Assembly: GCF_004216905.1 (NCBI RefSeq) | Contig: NZ_SGXJ01000001.1 | Location: 496,001-560,000 of the forward strand | DNA: 64,000 nt | Source of the DNA: Kribbella sp. VKM Ac-2569 | GTDB taxonomy: Bacteria > Actinomycetota > Actinomycetes > Propionibacteriales > Kribbellaceae | Direction of reading: 5' to 3' | Part shown: piece by piece, positions 16,106-24,174 of the stretch | How the letters are laid out: every line of letters begins with the position of its first letter | How positions within the stretch are numbered: the stretch's first letter is position 1 | Program-made: the position numbers and the translations under genes | Notes under the pieces: generated by a model | Databases searched by the model: none | What the model saw: only the letters and a program-made list of their open reading frames with translations | What the model was told of the DNA's origin: nothing

Positions 16106-16730
16106 CATCTCACTGCTCCTCGTCGACGACCACCCCGTGGTCCGCAACGGGCTACGTGGCATGTTCGAGTCCACGCCCGGCTTCACCGTGCTCGCGGAGG
16201 CGTCGAACGGCATCGAGGCGGTCGAGCTGGCCGCGAATCTGACCCCGGACGTGATCCTGATGGACCTCCGGATGCCGGGTGGCGGCGGGCTCGACGCGAT
16301 CACCGAACTGACCCGCCGCGGCATCCGCTCGAAGGTGCTGGTCCTGACGACCTGGGACACCGACACCGACACGCTGCCGGCGATCGAGGCGGGCGCCACC
16401 GGCTACCTGCTCAAGGACGCTCCGCAGGACGAACTGTTCAACGCCGTCCGCCAGGCCGCGGCCGGTCGAACGGTGCTCTCCCCCGCGGTCGCCTCGCGGC
16501 TGGTGTCGGCGGTCCGCTCGCCGGCGCCGAGTCCGTTGGCCGCGCGCGAACGGCAGGTCCTGGAGCTGGTCGCGAAGGGTACGTCGAACCGCGACATCGC
16601 CCGCGAACTGTTCATCAGCGAGGCCACGGTGAAAACGCATCTCAGCCACGTCTTCACCAAACTCGGTGTCACCGACCGTGCCGCAGCCGTTGCCAAAGGC
16701 TACGAACAGGGAATTCTCGGTCGCGACTGA
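16098..16730 (+). CDS. NarL/LuxR-type response regulator
   Basis: This 210-residue regulator has a receiver domain with the acidic pair DD in LLLVDDHPVVRNGL, phosphorylation site Asp56 in VILMDLRMPGGGG, and the Thr/Lys switch residues in VLTTWD and GYLLKDAP. The C-terminal LuxR HTH reads LAARERQVLELVAKGTSNRDIARELFISEATVKTHLSHVFTKLG. It is the partner of the upstream kinase by overlap. Likely targets are the preceding ABC exporter operon or the subtilase that follows, but no binding site could be assigned. Confidence 0.9.
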   Translation: MADISLLLVDDHPVVRNGLRGMFESTPGFTVLAEASNGIEAVELAANLTPDVILMDLRMPGGGGLDAITELTRRGIRSKVLVLTTWDTDTDTLPAIEAGATGYLLKDAPQDELFNAVRQAAAGRTVLSPAVASRLVSAVRSPAPSPLAARERQVLELVAKGTSNRDIARELFISEATVKTHLSHVFTKLGVTDRAAAVAKGYEQGILGRD

Positions 16731-16934
16731 CGAACTCCGAGGTCTGGCCGGGGCGCAGGTTCTGGGCATAATCTCTGCTCAGGCAGGCACCGCGGGGGTG
16801 CCGGCCGCGACGCCGGTATCCGGGGGGATTCGGTCACAGGACTGAGGGATTCACTGCGTTTCGACCTGGGGGTCTCCTGACGTCCAATGCTGCGTCCTTC
16901 CGCGACGGCGTTCCGTCTCTCTGGAGGCCCGCGC
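16731..16934 (+). promoter_or_regulatory. Promoter region and GC-rich leader of the subtilase gene
   Basis: This 204-bp gap holds a CATAAT hexamer at 16767-16772, the best -10 candidate, which would give a leader of about 155 nt. The leader can form short hairpins: GCACC with GGTGC at 16787-16801, and CCGG-flanked stems from about 16802 to 16820. Runs of G follow (16820-16826 and near 16870). I found no match to a known riboswitch pattern. GGAGG at 16923-16927 is the ribosome site for the ATG at 16935. Confidence 0.4.
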
Positions 16935-19900
16935 ATGAGGTCACCGCATCACCGACGAGGTCATCGTCGTACCGCCACTCGAAGTGTCACGGCCGGTGTG
17001 TCCGCCGGTCTGCTGGTCGCTGCGTTGCTGCCCGCAATGACCGCGTCAGCCGCAGATCCGTCCCCCACCGCGCCGAACGGCCGGCCCTGGACCGCGACGC
17101 CTCTGACCGTCGCCAGTACGGTCAACGGCGCCAAGTCACCCAGCGGCCAGCTCGCGAAGAGCGATCCCGCGCTGGTGAACAGCACGTCCCCCAAGCAGGT
17201 CCGGGTGGTCGTGAAGCTCGACTACGACTCGCTGGCGGCGTACCGCGGCGGGATCAAGGGCCTGCCCGGCACCAGCCCGGCCGTCACCGGCAAGCGCCTC
17301 GATGTGAAGGGCGCGAACGCCACGAAGTACCTGAAGCACGTGGCCACGCTGGAGAACAAGTTCCTCGCCGCGATGCAGTCGAAGGTCCCGAGCGCGAGGG
17401 CAGGCCAGCGGCTGCGCACCGTGTACGGCGGTATCGCGCTCAGCGTGCCGGCGAACCAGGCGCGCGACCTGCTGAAGCTGCCCGGTGTGGCCGCGGTCCA
17501 GCAGGACAACCCGCAGCAACTGCTCACCGATTCCAGCGGCGCCTTCATCGGTGCCCCGACGATCTACAACCAGCTCGGTGGTTCGGCCAACTCGGGCAAG
17601 GGCGTCATCGTCGGCGTCCTGGACACCGGCGCCTGGCCGGAGCACCCGTCCTTCGCCGACCCGGGCGGCCTGCCCGCACCACCGCCGACCGCCGACGCCA
17701 CGCCGCGCGTGTGCGACTTCGGCGACAACCCGCTGACACCCGCGGCCGACGTGTTCAACTGCACCAACAAGCTGATCGGCGGCCGGCCGTTCCTCGACAC
17801 CTACAACGCGGTGATCGGCGGCGACGTCTACCCGGACAGCGCGCGTGACTCCAACGGTCACGGCACGCACACCGCCTCGACCTCGGCCGGAGCAGCGGTC
17901 GCGCACGCCAACCCGCTCGGCATCGACCGCGGCGCGGTCGCCGGGATGGCACCGGCGGCAGCTGTGTCGGTCTACAAGGTCTGCGGCGCCGAGGGGTGCT
18001 TCCCGAGCGACTCGGCCGCGGCCGTCGCGCGGGTCATCCTCGACGGCGTCCGGGTGATCAACTTCTCGATATCCGGCGGCAGCGACCCGTACAGCGACCC
18101 GGTCGAGCTCGCGTTCCTGGACGCGTACGCCGCCGGTGTGTTCGTCTCCGCCTCGGCCGGAAACTCGGGTCCGGGCGCGGCGACCACCGACCACCGCGGC
18201 CCGTGGGTCACCACGGTCGCGGCGTCCACGCAGAGCCGCACCTTCCGCTCGACGGTCACGCTGGCCGGTGGTGGCGTGACCGCCACGGTCTCCGGCGCGT
18301 CGATTACCCCGGGTATCAGCTCACCGCTGCCCGTCGTACTCGCCGGGAGCACCCCTGGGTACACCGACGCGACCTGCAACACGCCGGCACCACCGGGTGT
18401 GTTCACCGGCAAGATCGTCGCCTGTCAGTTCACCCCGGGCCGCGTGATGAAGGGCTTCAACATCCTGCAGGGCGGCGCGTCCGGAATGCTGATGTACAAC
18501 TCCACGGCTCCGTCCGACGTCTTCACCGACAACCACTGGGTGCCGGCCGTGCAGCTCGAGAAGCCCGACGCCGACGCGCTGCTGGCATTCCTCGCGGCGC
18601 ACCCAGGGACCACGGCAACGTTCACGCAAGGCACCAAGACCACCTGGCAGGGCGACGTGATGACGTCGTTCTCGTCGCGCGGCCCCGGTGGTGACTTCCT
18701 CAAACCCGATGTCACCGCACCCGGCCTGCACATCATGGCCGGAGCCACGCCGACACCCGAGTCACCGGCCGAAGGCCCGCCCGGGAACCTGTACCAGGTG
18801 ATCGCCGGTACGTCGATGTCGTCGCCACATGTGGCTGGCTCCGCCGCACTGGTCCTCGCCCTGCACCCGTCCTGGACGCCCGGCCAGATCAAGTCGGCGC
18901 TCGAGACGACCGCGAAGACGACGGTCACCAAACCGGATCGCACCACCCAGGCCGACCCGTTCGACTACGGCGGCGGGCGAATCGACCTCACCAAGGCCGG
19001 CGACCCCGGTCTGACACTGGACGAGACCGCCGCGAACTACGCGACCTCGGCCACCGACCCGCTGAACCGGATCGATCTCAACCTGCCGTCGGTGAACGCA
19101 CCGACCATGCCCGGCCTGATCACCGCCCAGCGGACGGTCACCAACGTCACCAACCAGACCCTCACCTTCATGGCGTCCGGGACCACGGTCAGCGGTGCGA
19201 ACATCACCGTGCTGCCTCCGGCGTTCCAGGTGAAGCCGGGCAAGTCACAGAAGCTGACGATCGCCATCACGGCACCCGACGTACCTGATGGTCAGTACTT
19301 CGGGCAGGTCAACCTCAAGCAGGTCGGTGGCAGCCGGGCCCTGCACCTGCCGGTGGCGTTCTTCCGCCAGGAGGGCATCGTCCCGATCGACCAGACCTGT
19401 GCGCCGTCCACCATCGCGCGGAACACCGGTCAGTCGACCTGCACGGTGACCGTGCGGAACAACAGTCTGCAGACCACGGACGTGACGGCAGTCAGCACGC
19501 TGAGCTCGCAACTGCGGCTGACCAGCGTCACGGGCGCGACCCAGGTCGGCCCGCAGATCGCGACCAAGACGGCCACGCTCGCCGGGCGCGAGCCCGACAG
19601 TCCGGTCATCGCGCCGGGATCGTTGGCCGGGTACATCCCGCTCGACGCGTTCGGCATCGCCCCGATCCCGATCGGGGACGAACAGGCACTGAACTTCACC
19701 GTGCCGCCGTTCACGTACGCCGGGCAGTCGTACAACCGGGTCGGGGTGACCTCCAACGGCTACACGGTCGTCGGCGGCACCAGCTCGGGTGACGACGTCC
19801 AGTTCCTGCCGCAGAACCTGCCGGACCCGGCGCGTCCGAACAACGTGCTCGCGTCGTACTGGACCGATCTCGACGGCACCGGAGCGCCAGGCATCTTCGC

Positions 19901-20303
19901 CGGCACGCTCACCGACGGGGTGTCCACCTGGCTCGTCCTCGAGTGGCGGGTGAACCTGTTCGGCACGAACAGCCTGAAGGTCTTCCAGCAGTGGATCGGT
20001 GTGAACGGCGCCGAGGACATCACCTACGCCTACGACCCGGGCAACCTGCCCGGCAGTCCGCCGGCGGGGTACGGCCTGACGGTCGGTGCGGAGAACTTCG
20101 AAGGCACGGCCGGCAGTCAGATCGTCGGTCCGCCGGTCATGGACTACCGCATCACGAGTACGCCGGGAGCCCCGGGTGGGTCGATGACGTACTCGATGAA
20201 CATCAAGGGTGTGCAGAAGGGCACCGGTACGGTCACGACCGGGACCTCGACGCCACTCGTCAAGGGCGTCACGATCGAGGTCGACAAGATCATCGTCAAC
20301 TGA
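16935..20303 (+). CDS. Secreted subtilisin-like serine protease (S8) with PA insert
   Basis: This 1122-residue exported protease has an Arg/His-rich N-terminus and a hydrophobic signal segment (VSAGLLVAALLPAMTASAAD), then an inhibitor-like propeptide to about residue 195. The triad is Asp230 (VGVLDTGAW), His309 (NGHGTHTAS) and Ser627 (GTSMSSPHVAG). A PA-like insert (around GVFTGKIVACQF...GASGMLMYN) lies between His and Ser, as in plant-type subtilases. Beyond about residue 690 there are Ig/fn3-like and C-terminal beta domains. The start was chosen for GGAGG 7 nt upstream; the longer frame from 16887 has no ribosome site. It would degrade extracellular protein. Confidence 0.9.
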   Translation: MRSPHHRRGHRRTATRSVTAGVSAGLLVAALLPAMTASAADPSPTAPNGRPWTATPLTVASTVNGAKSPSGQLAKSDPALVNSTSPKQVRVVVKLDYDSLAAYRGGIKGLPGTSPAVTGKRLDVKGANATKYLKHVATLENKFLAAMQSKVPSARAGQRLRTVYGGIALSVPANQARDLLKLPGVAAVQQDNPQQLLTDSSGAFIGAPTIYNQLGGSANSGKGVIVGVLDTGAWPEHPSFADPGGLPAPPPTADATPRVCDFGDNPLTPAADVFNCTNKLIGGRPFLDTYNAVIGGDVYPDSARDSNGHGTHTASTSAGAAVAHANPLGIDRGAVAGMAPAAAVSVYKVCGAEGCFPSDSAAAVARVILDGVRVINFSISGGSDPYSDPVELAFLDAYAAGVFVSASAGNSGPGAATTDHRGPWVTTVAASTQSRTFRSTVTLAGGGVTATVSGASITPGISSPLPVVLAGSTPGYTDATCNTPAPPGVFTGKIVACQFTPGRVMKGFNILQGGASGMLMYNSTAPSDVFTDNHWVPAVQLEKPDADALLAFLAAHPGTTATFTQGTKTTWQGDVMTSFSSRGPGGDFLKPDVTAPGLHIMAGATPTPESPAEGPPGNLYQVIAGTSMSSPHVAGSAALVLALHPSWTPGQIKSALETTAKTTVTKPDRTTQADPFDYGGGRIDLTKAGDPGLTLDETAANYATSATDPLNRIDLNLPSVNAPTMPGLITAQRTVTNVTNQTLTFMASGTTVSGANITVLPPAFQVKPGKSQKLTIAITAPDVPDGQYFGQVNLKQVGGSRALHLPVAFFRQEGIVPIDQTCAPSTIARNTGQSTCTVTVRNNSLQTTDVTAVSTLSSQLRLTSVTGATQVGPQIATKTATLAGREPDSPVIAPGSLAGYIPLDAFGIAPIPIGDEQALNFTVPPFTYAGQSYNRVGVTSNGYTVVGGTSSGDDVQFLPQNLPDPARPNNVLASYWTDLDGTGAPGIFAGTLTDGVSTWLVLEWRVNLFGTNSLKVFQQWIGVNGAEDITYAYDPGNLPGSPPAGYGLTVGAENFEGTAGSQIVGPPVMDYRITSTPGAPGGSMTYSMNIKGVQKGTGTVTTGTSTPLVKGVTIEVDKIIVN

Positions 20304-20313
20304 TCACAGGCAC

Positions 20314-20346
20314 GTCCGGGCCGGGCCTCACGGGTCCGGCCCGGAC
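20314..20346 (+). terminator. Strong hairpin after the subtilase gene
   Basis: GTCCGGGCCGG (20314-20324) pairs perfectly with CCGGCCCGGAC (20336-20346) across an 11-nt loop, 10 nt after the stop codon. It is GC-only without a U tract, as is common for terminators in this GC range. Confidence 0.75.
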
Positions 20347-20396
20347 GCTGTGCTCGCTGGGGCGCCGTGCAGGTTAGCCGCGGGGTACTGGGACGC

Positions 20397-20816
20397 ATGA
20401 AACCACCCCGTGCGATCAGGTCCGCCCACCGACCGGCAGAGGTGAGCGGACCATTCGTCTGTAGCTGGAGTGCTGTCGGTGACTGTGCGGTCGTCCGGGT
20501 GGCGGGCACCGTCGATGTCCGTACCGCCCCCACCTTCGCCCACGAACTCCAACACGTCATCACCACCAAGCTGCCGCGGCTCGTCGTCGACCTGCGGCGC
20601 GTCACGGCCATGGAGGCGACCGGCCTCGAGGTTCTCGCCGACGCGCACGAACTGGCTGTCCGGCACGGCGGCTGGTTGCGCGCCTCCGGAGCCGGCCAGT
20701 GGCTGGCCGACCTCACGCGGGCCACCGGCACCGGCCGGCCGCTGGAGCACTATCCCACCTTGGCGGAAGCGCTCCCGGCGTACCGGCCGGCGATCAGAGG
20801 GTCACTTCCCATCTGA
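20397..20816 (+). CDS. STAS-domain protein (anti-anti-sigma factor type)
   Basis: The 139-residue protein has a STAS domain from about residue 25: CAVVRVAGTVDVRTAPTFAHEL is the first strand-helix unit. LPRLVVDLRRVTAMEATGLEVLADAHELA carries the segment where a phosphorylatable Ser or Thr sits in anti-sigma antagonists; here it reads AMEATG with Thr. No kinase or sigma gene is adjacent, so the partner is encoded elsewhere. ATG 20397 was preferred because TACTGG lies 5 nt before it; GTG 20367 in frame would add ten residues. A role in partner switching is inferred from the fold. Confidence 0.75.
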   Translation: MKPPRAIRSAHRPAEVSGPFVCSWSAVGDCAVVRVAGTVDVRTAPTFAHELQHVITTKLPRLVVDLRRVTAMEATGLEVLADAHELAVRHGGWLRASGAGQWLADLTRATGTGRPLEHYPTLAEALPAYRPAIRGSLPI

Positions 20817-20834
20817 GAACGTGATGCCGGTCTG

Positions 20835-21740
20835 TCAGGTCTTCGAGCCGGACAGAGCGATACCTTGCACGATCTGGCGCTGGGCGATGATGAAGATCAG
20901 CAGCATCGGCAGCGCCGCCATGGTCGTGGCCGCCATCAGGCTCGTCCAATCGGAGGAGTAGGCGCCCTTGAACTGGTTGACCACGAGCGGAATCGTGAAG
21001 TTCCGATCGCTGTTCAGGAAGATCAGCGGAGAGAAGAACGAGTTCCACTGACCGAGGAACACAAAGATGCCGAGGGCAACGAGCGGGGTACGCAGCAGCG
21101 GCAGGATGATGGTCGTGAAGATCCGGACCCGCCCCGCGCCGTCGATCGAGGCGGCTTCCTCCAGCTCCAGCGGAATGCCGCGGACATATTGGCGCAGGAG
21201 GAAGACGCCGAAGGCGTTGAACAACGCCGGCGGGACGATCAGCGCCAGGTGGGTGTCGATCCAGCGGAGCTGCCCCATGATGACGTACAGCGGGATCACG
21301 GTCAGCTGGAACGGAACCATCAAGGTGGCCAGGAAGATGCCGAAGATCACTTTCCGCCCCGGAAAACGGATCCGCGCGAAGGCGTAGGCGGCCATCGAGC
21401 AGGTGATCAGGGTGAGGACCGTGACCAGACCGGCGATATAGACACTGTTGAAGTACGCGCGGGCGAAGTCGGCGCCCTGCCAAGCGGTGACGAAGTTCTG
21501 CGGCTGCCAGAGCTTCGGCAGCAGCTTCGGCGGCTGGGCGAAGATCTCGTCGAGCGGCTTCAGGGCCGAGAACAACATCCACAGGAACGGCACGAACATC
21601 GCCAGGGAACCCGCGACCAGCAGCAGGTGCAGCGGAATCCAGGACGGCTTGAACCGCCCGCCGCGCAGGCCATGAGAAGCATTCTTCCGACGCGCCGCCT
21701 CGAGGTCCCGGGCGGCGATCTCGCTTGATGAGGAAGTCAT
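20835..21740 (-). CDS. Carbohydrate ABC transporter permease, MalG type
   Basis: The 301-residue permease has six transmembrane segments. The EAA loop LELEEAASIDGAGRVRIFTTIILPLLRTPL mates with the ATPase. The N-terminal 25 residues are cytoplasmic and charged. It is the third cistron of the sugar importer; its ATG overlaps the MalF-type stop (ATGA). No ATP-binding subunit is encoded in the operon, so a shared MsiK-type ATPase encoded elsewhere probably powers it, as is common in actinomycetes. Linkage to a GH36 gene suggests import of alpha-galactosides. Confidence 0.9.
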   Translation of the reverse strand: MTSSSSEIAARDLEAARRKNASHGLRGGRFKPSWIPLHLLLVAGSLAMFVPFLWMLFSALKPLDEIFAQPPKLLPKLWQPQNFVTAWQGADFARAYFNSVYIAGLVTVLTLITCSMAAYAFARIRFPGRKVIFGIFLATLMVPFQLTVIPLYVIMGQLRWIDTHLALIVPPALFNAFGVFLLRQYVRGIPLELEEAASIDGAGRVRIFTTIILPLLRTPLVALGIFVFLGQWNSFFSPLIFLNSDRNFTIPLVVNQFKGAYSSDWTSLMAATTMAALPMLLIFIIAQRQIVQGIALSGSKT

Positions 21741-22639
21741 TCGGTGTAATGCACCCATTTCTTCTGAGCAAGAAACTGGAGGCCGGTCAGCGCCAGCAGG
21801 ATGAGGAACAGGTACACCGCGATGGCCGCGGCGAACCCGAACTTGAACTGGCGGAAGGCGAAGTTCACGATGTCGTACACGATCGTGTGGGCGTTCGCCG
21901 GCGCTGTGGTGTCGAAGAAGAAGTAGATGTAGTCGAACACCTGGAAGGACCCGATGATCGAGGTGATCGACAGGAACAGGATGGTCGGCGACAGCAGCGG
22001 CACGGTGATCCTGCGCAGCTTCTGCCATTCCGACGCGCCGTCGATGTCGGCGGCCTCCATCAGGGTGGGCGAGATGTTCTGCAGACCGGCGACGAACATC
22101 ACGATCATGTAGCCGAGGCCCTGCCAGATCGACACCACCACGATCGCAGGGATCGCCGTCCGCGGATTCTGCAGCCAGTCCGGCGGGTTGGGCAGCCCGA
22201 GCGACTTCAGCAGGGAGTTGATGGGACTGATATCGGGGTTCAGCAGCCAGAGCCAGATCGCACCCACCGCGACGGTCGACGTGACCTGCGGCGCGAAGAA
22301 GAAGATCCGGTAGAACGGCGTCAGCCGCCCCGCTTTCTGGATGAAGAACGCGAAGAAGAAGCCGGTGATCAACAGTCCGGGGACCTGGAGGGCGGTGAAC
22401 CACGCGGTGTTCAGCCAGGACTGCCGCAACTGGGCGTTCTGCCAGACACCGATGAAGTTCTGCAGCCCGACGAACGTGCGCGAACCCAGACCGTCCCAGC
22501 TCGAAAACGACAGGACGATGGCGAAGACCAGCGGGCCCACCATGAAGGCGATCAGGCCGATGAGCTGGGGGGTGAGAAAGGCGTACCCCCACAGCGCTTC
22601 GGTCCGCCGTCTGCGCTTCACATCCACTGCGAGCGCCAT
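21737..22639 (-). CDS. Carbohydrate ABC transporter permease, MalF type
   Basis: This 300-residue inner-membrane permease starts with a basic stretch (VDVKRRRRTEALWGYAFLTPQLIGL). It has six hydrophobic segments and the EAA loop LMEAADIDGASEWQKLRRITVPLLSPTI. It pairs with the MalG-type gene, whose start it overlaps, and follows the binding protein after 3 bp, so the three are co-translated. The substrate is set by the binding protein and by context (alpha-galactosidase regulon): probably raffinose- or melibiose-like sugars. Confidence 0.9.
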   Translation of the reverse strand: MALAVDVKRRRRTEALWGYAFLTPQLIGLIAFMVGPLVFAIVLSFSSWDGLGSRTFVGLQNFIGVWQNAQLRQSWLNTAWFTALQVPGLLITGFFFAFFIQKAGRLTPFYRIFFFAPQVTSTVAVGAIWLWLLNPDISPINSLLKSLGLPNPPDWLQNPRTAIPAIVVVSIWQGLGYMIVMFVAGLQNISPTLMEAADIDGASEWQKLRRITVPLLSPTILFLSITSIIGSFQVFDYIYFFFDTTAPANAHTIVYDIVNFAFRQFKFGFAAAIAVYLFLILLALTGLQFLAQKKWVHYTE

Positions 22640-22642
22640 GTC

Positions 22643-23998
22643 TCACTTCCCGTTGTTGATGAACTTGCAGATCTTGTCGGCCCACACCTTCGCGCTGTCG
22701 CCGGCCTTGATCGACTTGTCCATCTCGGTGCCGAGGTTGGCTCCGACCTCCGCCTTGGACGCGATGGCCGACGGGATCGCGTAGCCCTTCTTGGCGGTTT
22801 CGGTGAACCAGGCACAGTGCTCGGGCTGCTTGTTCTCCATCACGACCTCGTCCAGACCCGCGACGGACGGTACGGCGTTGCCTCCGCCGGAGAGCCGGGC
22901 CTTCTGCCCGTCCTTGTTGACGAACCGGGTCGCGAAGTACATCGCGGCTTCGGGGTCCTTGGCGTTGGCGTTCACGGCCATGGCCGCTGTGTAGACGATC
23001 ACCGGCGGGACGGTCTTCCCGTCGGCGGACGCGAACGGCGCGATGTCGTAGCCGAACTTCAGCTTCTTGAGGTTCGGCAGGATCCAGCGTCCCACCTGGC
23101 AGCTGGCGAGTTGCTGGCTGTAGAACAGGGCGTCGATGGCCTGCCCCTTCGGCAGCGACCCGCCGTAGGTGATGTTGCCATTGGCCATTCCCTCCCAGAG
23201 CCACTCGAGGGTTTCCATCGACTTGGCGTCCTCGTTGAAGATCATCTTGTTGCCCTCGGCGACCTTGCCGCCGAACGCGGTCATCCAGCTGAGCATGGGG
23301 CCGAAGCCGCCTTCCAGGACCATGCCCCGCTTGCCGGTGGCCTTGATCTTGGTCAGGAAGTCGTCGACGGCGTCCCGGTTCCAGCCGCCGGACTCGTGCA
23401 GCTGCGCAGGGTTCTGGGTGACGCCGGCGGCCTCGCACATGTCCTTGTTGAACCAGAACACGATCGGGTTGCAGTCGACGACCAGTCCGTAGGTGCCCGG
23501 GCTGCCGTCGGCAGGCTTGCACCAGCCCATGAGGTTCGGGTACAGGTCGTCGATCTTGACGGGCGCGTCCGCCTTCGCCGTGAACTCGGTGAAATCGGCG
23601 ACCTTCTTGTTCTGGATGAGCCGTTGCATGCCGGAGTCCTGCACGTAGAAGACGTCCGGGGCGCTGCTGCCGGCGAGCTGGGTGAGCAGCTTGGCGCCGT
23701 AGTCGCCGACGACCACCTGGAAGGTGACCTTGGTCCCGTGCGCGGCCTCGTAGTCCTTCGAGATCTGCCGGAACCGCTCGGCCTCGCCCGGGTTCGCCCA
23801 GGAGGCCCAGGTCACGGTGCCGCCCTTGCCTCCCGCGCCGCCGCCGGCGCCGCCGTTGCCCCCGGCCGAGGTGCCCCCCGCGCTACCGCCGGCGCAGGCG
23901 GTGAGCAACGCGCTCGAGCCCACTCCGGCGAGGGCCGCACTGGCCAGGAAACCACGGCGTGTGATCGGTCGCCCCACGGGCATTTCATTGATCGGCAT
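22643..23998 (-). CDS. Extracellular sugar-binding lipoprotein of ABC importer
   Basis: The 451-residue solute-binding protein starts with a Tat-type lipoprotein signal: GRPITRRGFLASAALAGVGSSALLTACAGG, with twin Arg and lipobox LTAC. A Gly/Ser-rich linker and then a type-1 carbohydrate-binding fold follow (GTVTWASWANPGEAERF, FQVVVGDYGAKLLTQLAGSSAPDVFYVQDSG). The ATG at 23998 was chosen for AAGGAG 8 nt upstream; the longer frame to 24043 lacks a site. It delivers sugar to the two permeases downstream. Expression should start near 24087 from a promoter overlapped by the proximal operator, about 90 nt before the start. Confidence 0.9.
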   Translation of the reverse strand: MPINEMPVGRPITRRGFLASAALAGVGSSALLTACAGGSAGGTSAGGNGGAGGGAGGKGGTVTWASWANPGEAERFRQISKDYEAAHGTKVTFQVVVGDYGAKLLTQLAGSSAPDVFYVQDSGMQRLIQNKKVADFTEFTAKADAPVKIDDLYPNLMGWCKPADGSPGTYGLVVDCNPIVFWFNKDMCEAAGVTQNPAQLHESGGWNRDAVDDFLTKIKATGKRGMVLEGGFGPMLSWMTAFGGKVAEGNKMIFNEDAKSMETLEWLWEGMANGNITYGGSLPKGQAIDALFYSQQLASCQVGRWILPNLKKLKFGYDIAPFASADGKTVPPVIVYTAAMAVNANAKDPEAAMYFATRFVNKDGQKARLSGGGNAVPSVAGLDEVVMENKQPEHCAWFTETAKKGYAIPSAIASKAEVGANLGTEMDKSIKAGDSAKVWADKICKFINNGK

Positions 23999-24093
23999 CA
24001 CAGTTCTCCTTCTCTTGGTTCGGTTTTCGGCAGACGGCCACACCGGCGAGGTCGGAGCTGAGAGCCGGCCCGACGGCTTCTCGAAGAAGGCGG

Positions 24094-24109
24094 ATATTAG
24101 CGGTAAAAC
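24094..24109 (-). promoter_or_regulatory. Operator overlapping leftward -10 of the sugar importer operon
   Basis: Read leftward, GTTTTACCGCTA (24109-24098) runs straight into TAATAT (24099-24094), a good -10. The core TTACCGCTAA is a near-palindrome centred on CG, typical of LacI-family operators. An identical block in opposite orientation sits at the alpha-galactosidase promoter. The LacI gene at 25915 is the likely binder. Confidence 0.7.
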
Positions 24110-24133
24110 ATAGGGACGTCAGGCAATTCCGTC

Positions 24134-24149
24134 AATGCTTCGGAGCATT
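24134..24149. promoter_or_regulatory. Perfect palindrome midway between the two operators
   Basis: AATGCT and AGCATT are exact complements around TCGG (24134-24149), centred between the two GTTTTACCGCTA blocks. It lies upstream of both start sites, so it is DNA rather than transcript structure. It may be a site for a second regulator, such as an activator or global sugar-response protein. Confidence 0.45.
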
Positions 24150-24151
24150 CA

Positions 24152-24167
24152 GTTTTACCGCTATAGT
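24152..24167 (+). promoter_or_regulatory. Operator overlapping -10 of the alpha-galactosidase promoter
   Basis: GTTTTACCGCTA (24152-24163) overlaps TATAGT (24162-24167), which ends 7 nt before the GTG at 24175. The mRNA is therefore probably leaderless, and a bound repressor would cover the -10. TTCGGA at 24139-24144 could be a weak -35 with a 17-nt spacer. Confidence 0.7.
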
Positions 24168-24174
24168 CCGGCAG

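Noticed and set aside
21725-24061. 778-codon plus-strand frame opposite the sugar ABC genes
   Set aside because: The leftward strand carries three clear ABC transporter genes with overlaps and a ribosome site. The plus frame is low-complexity and unlike any protein family.
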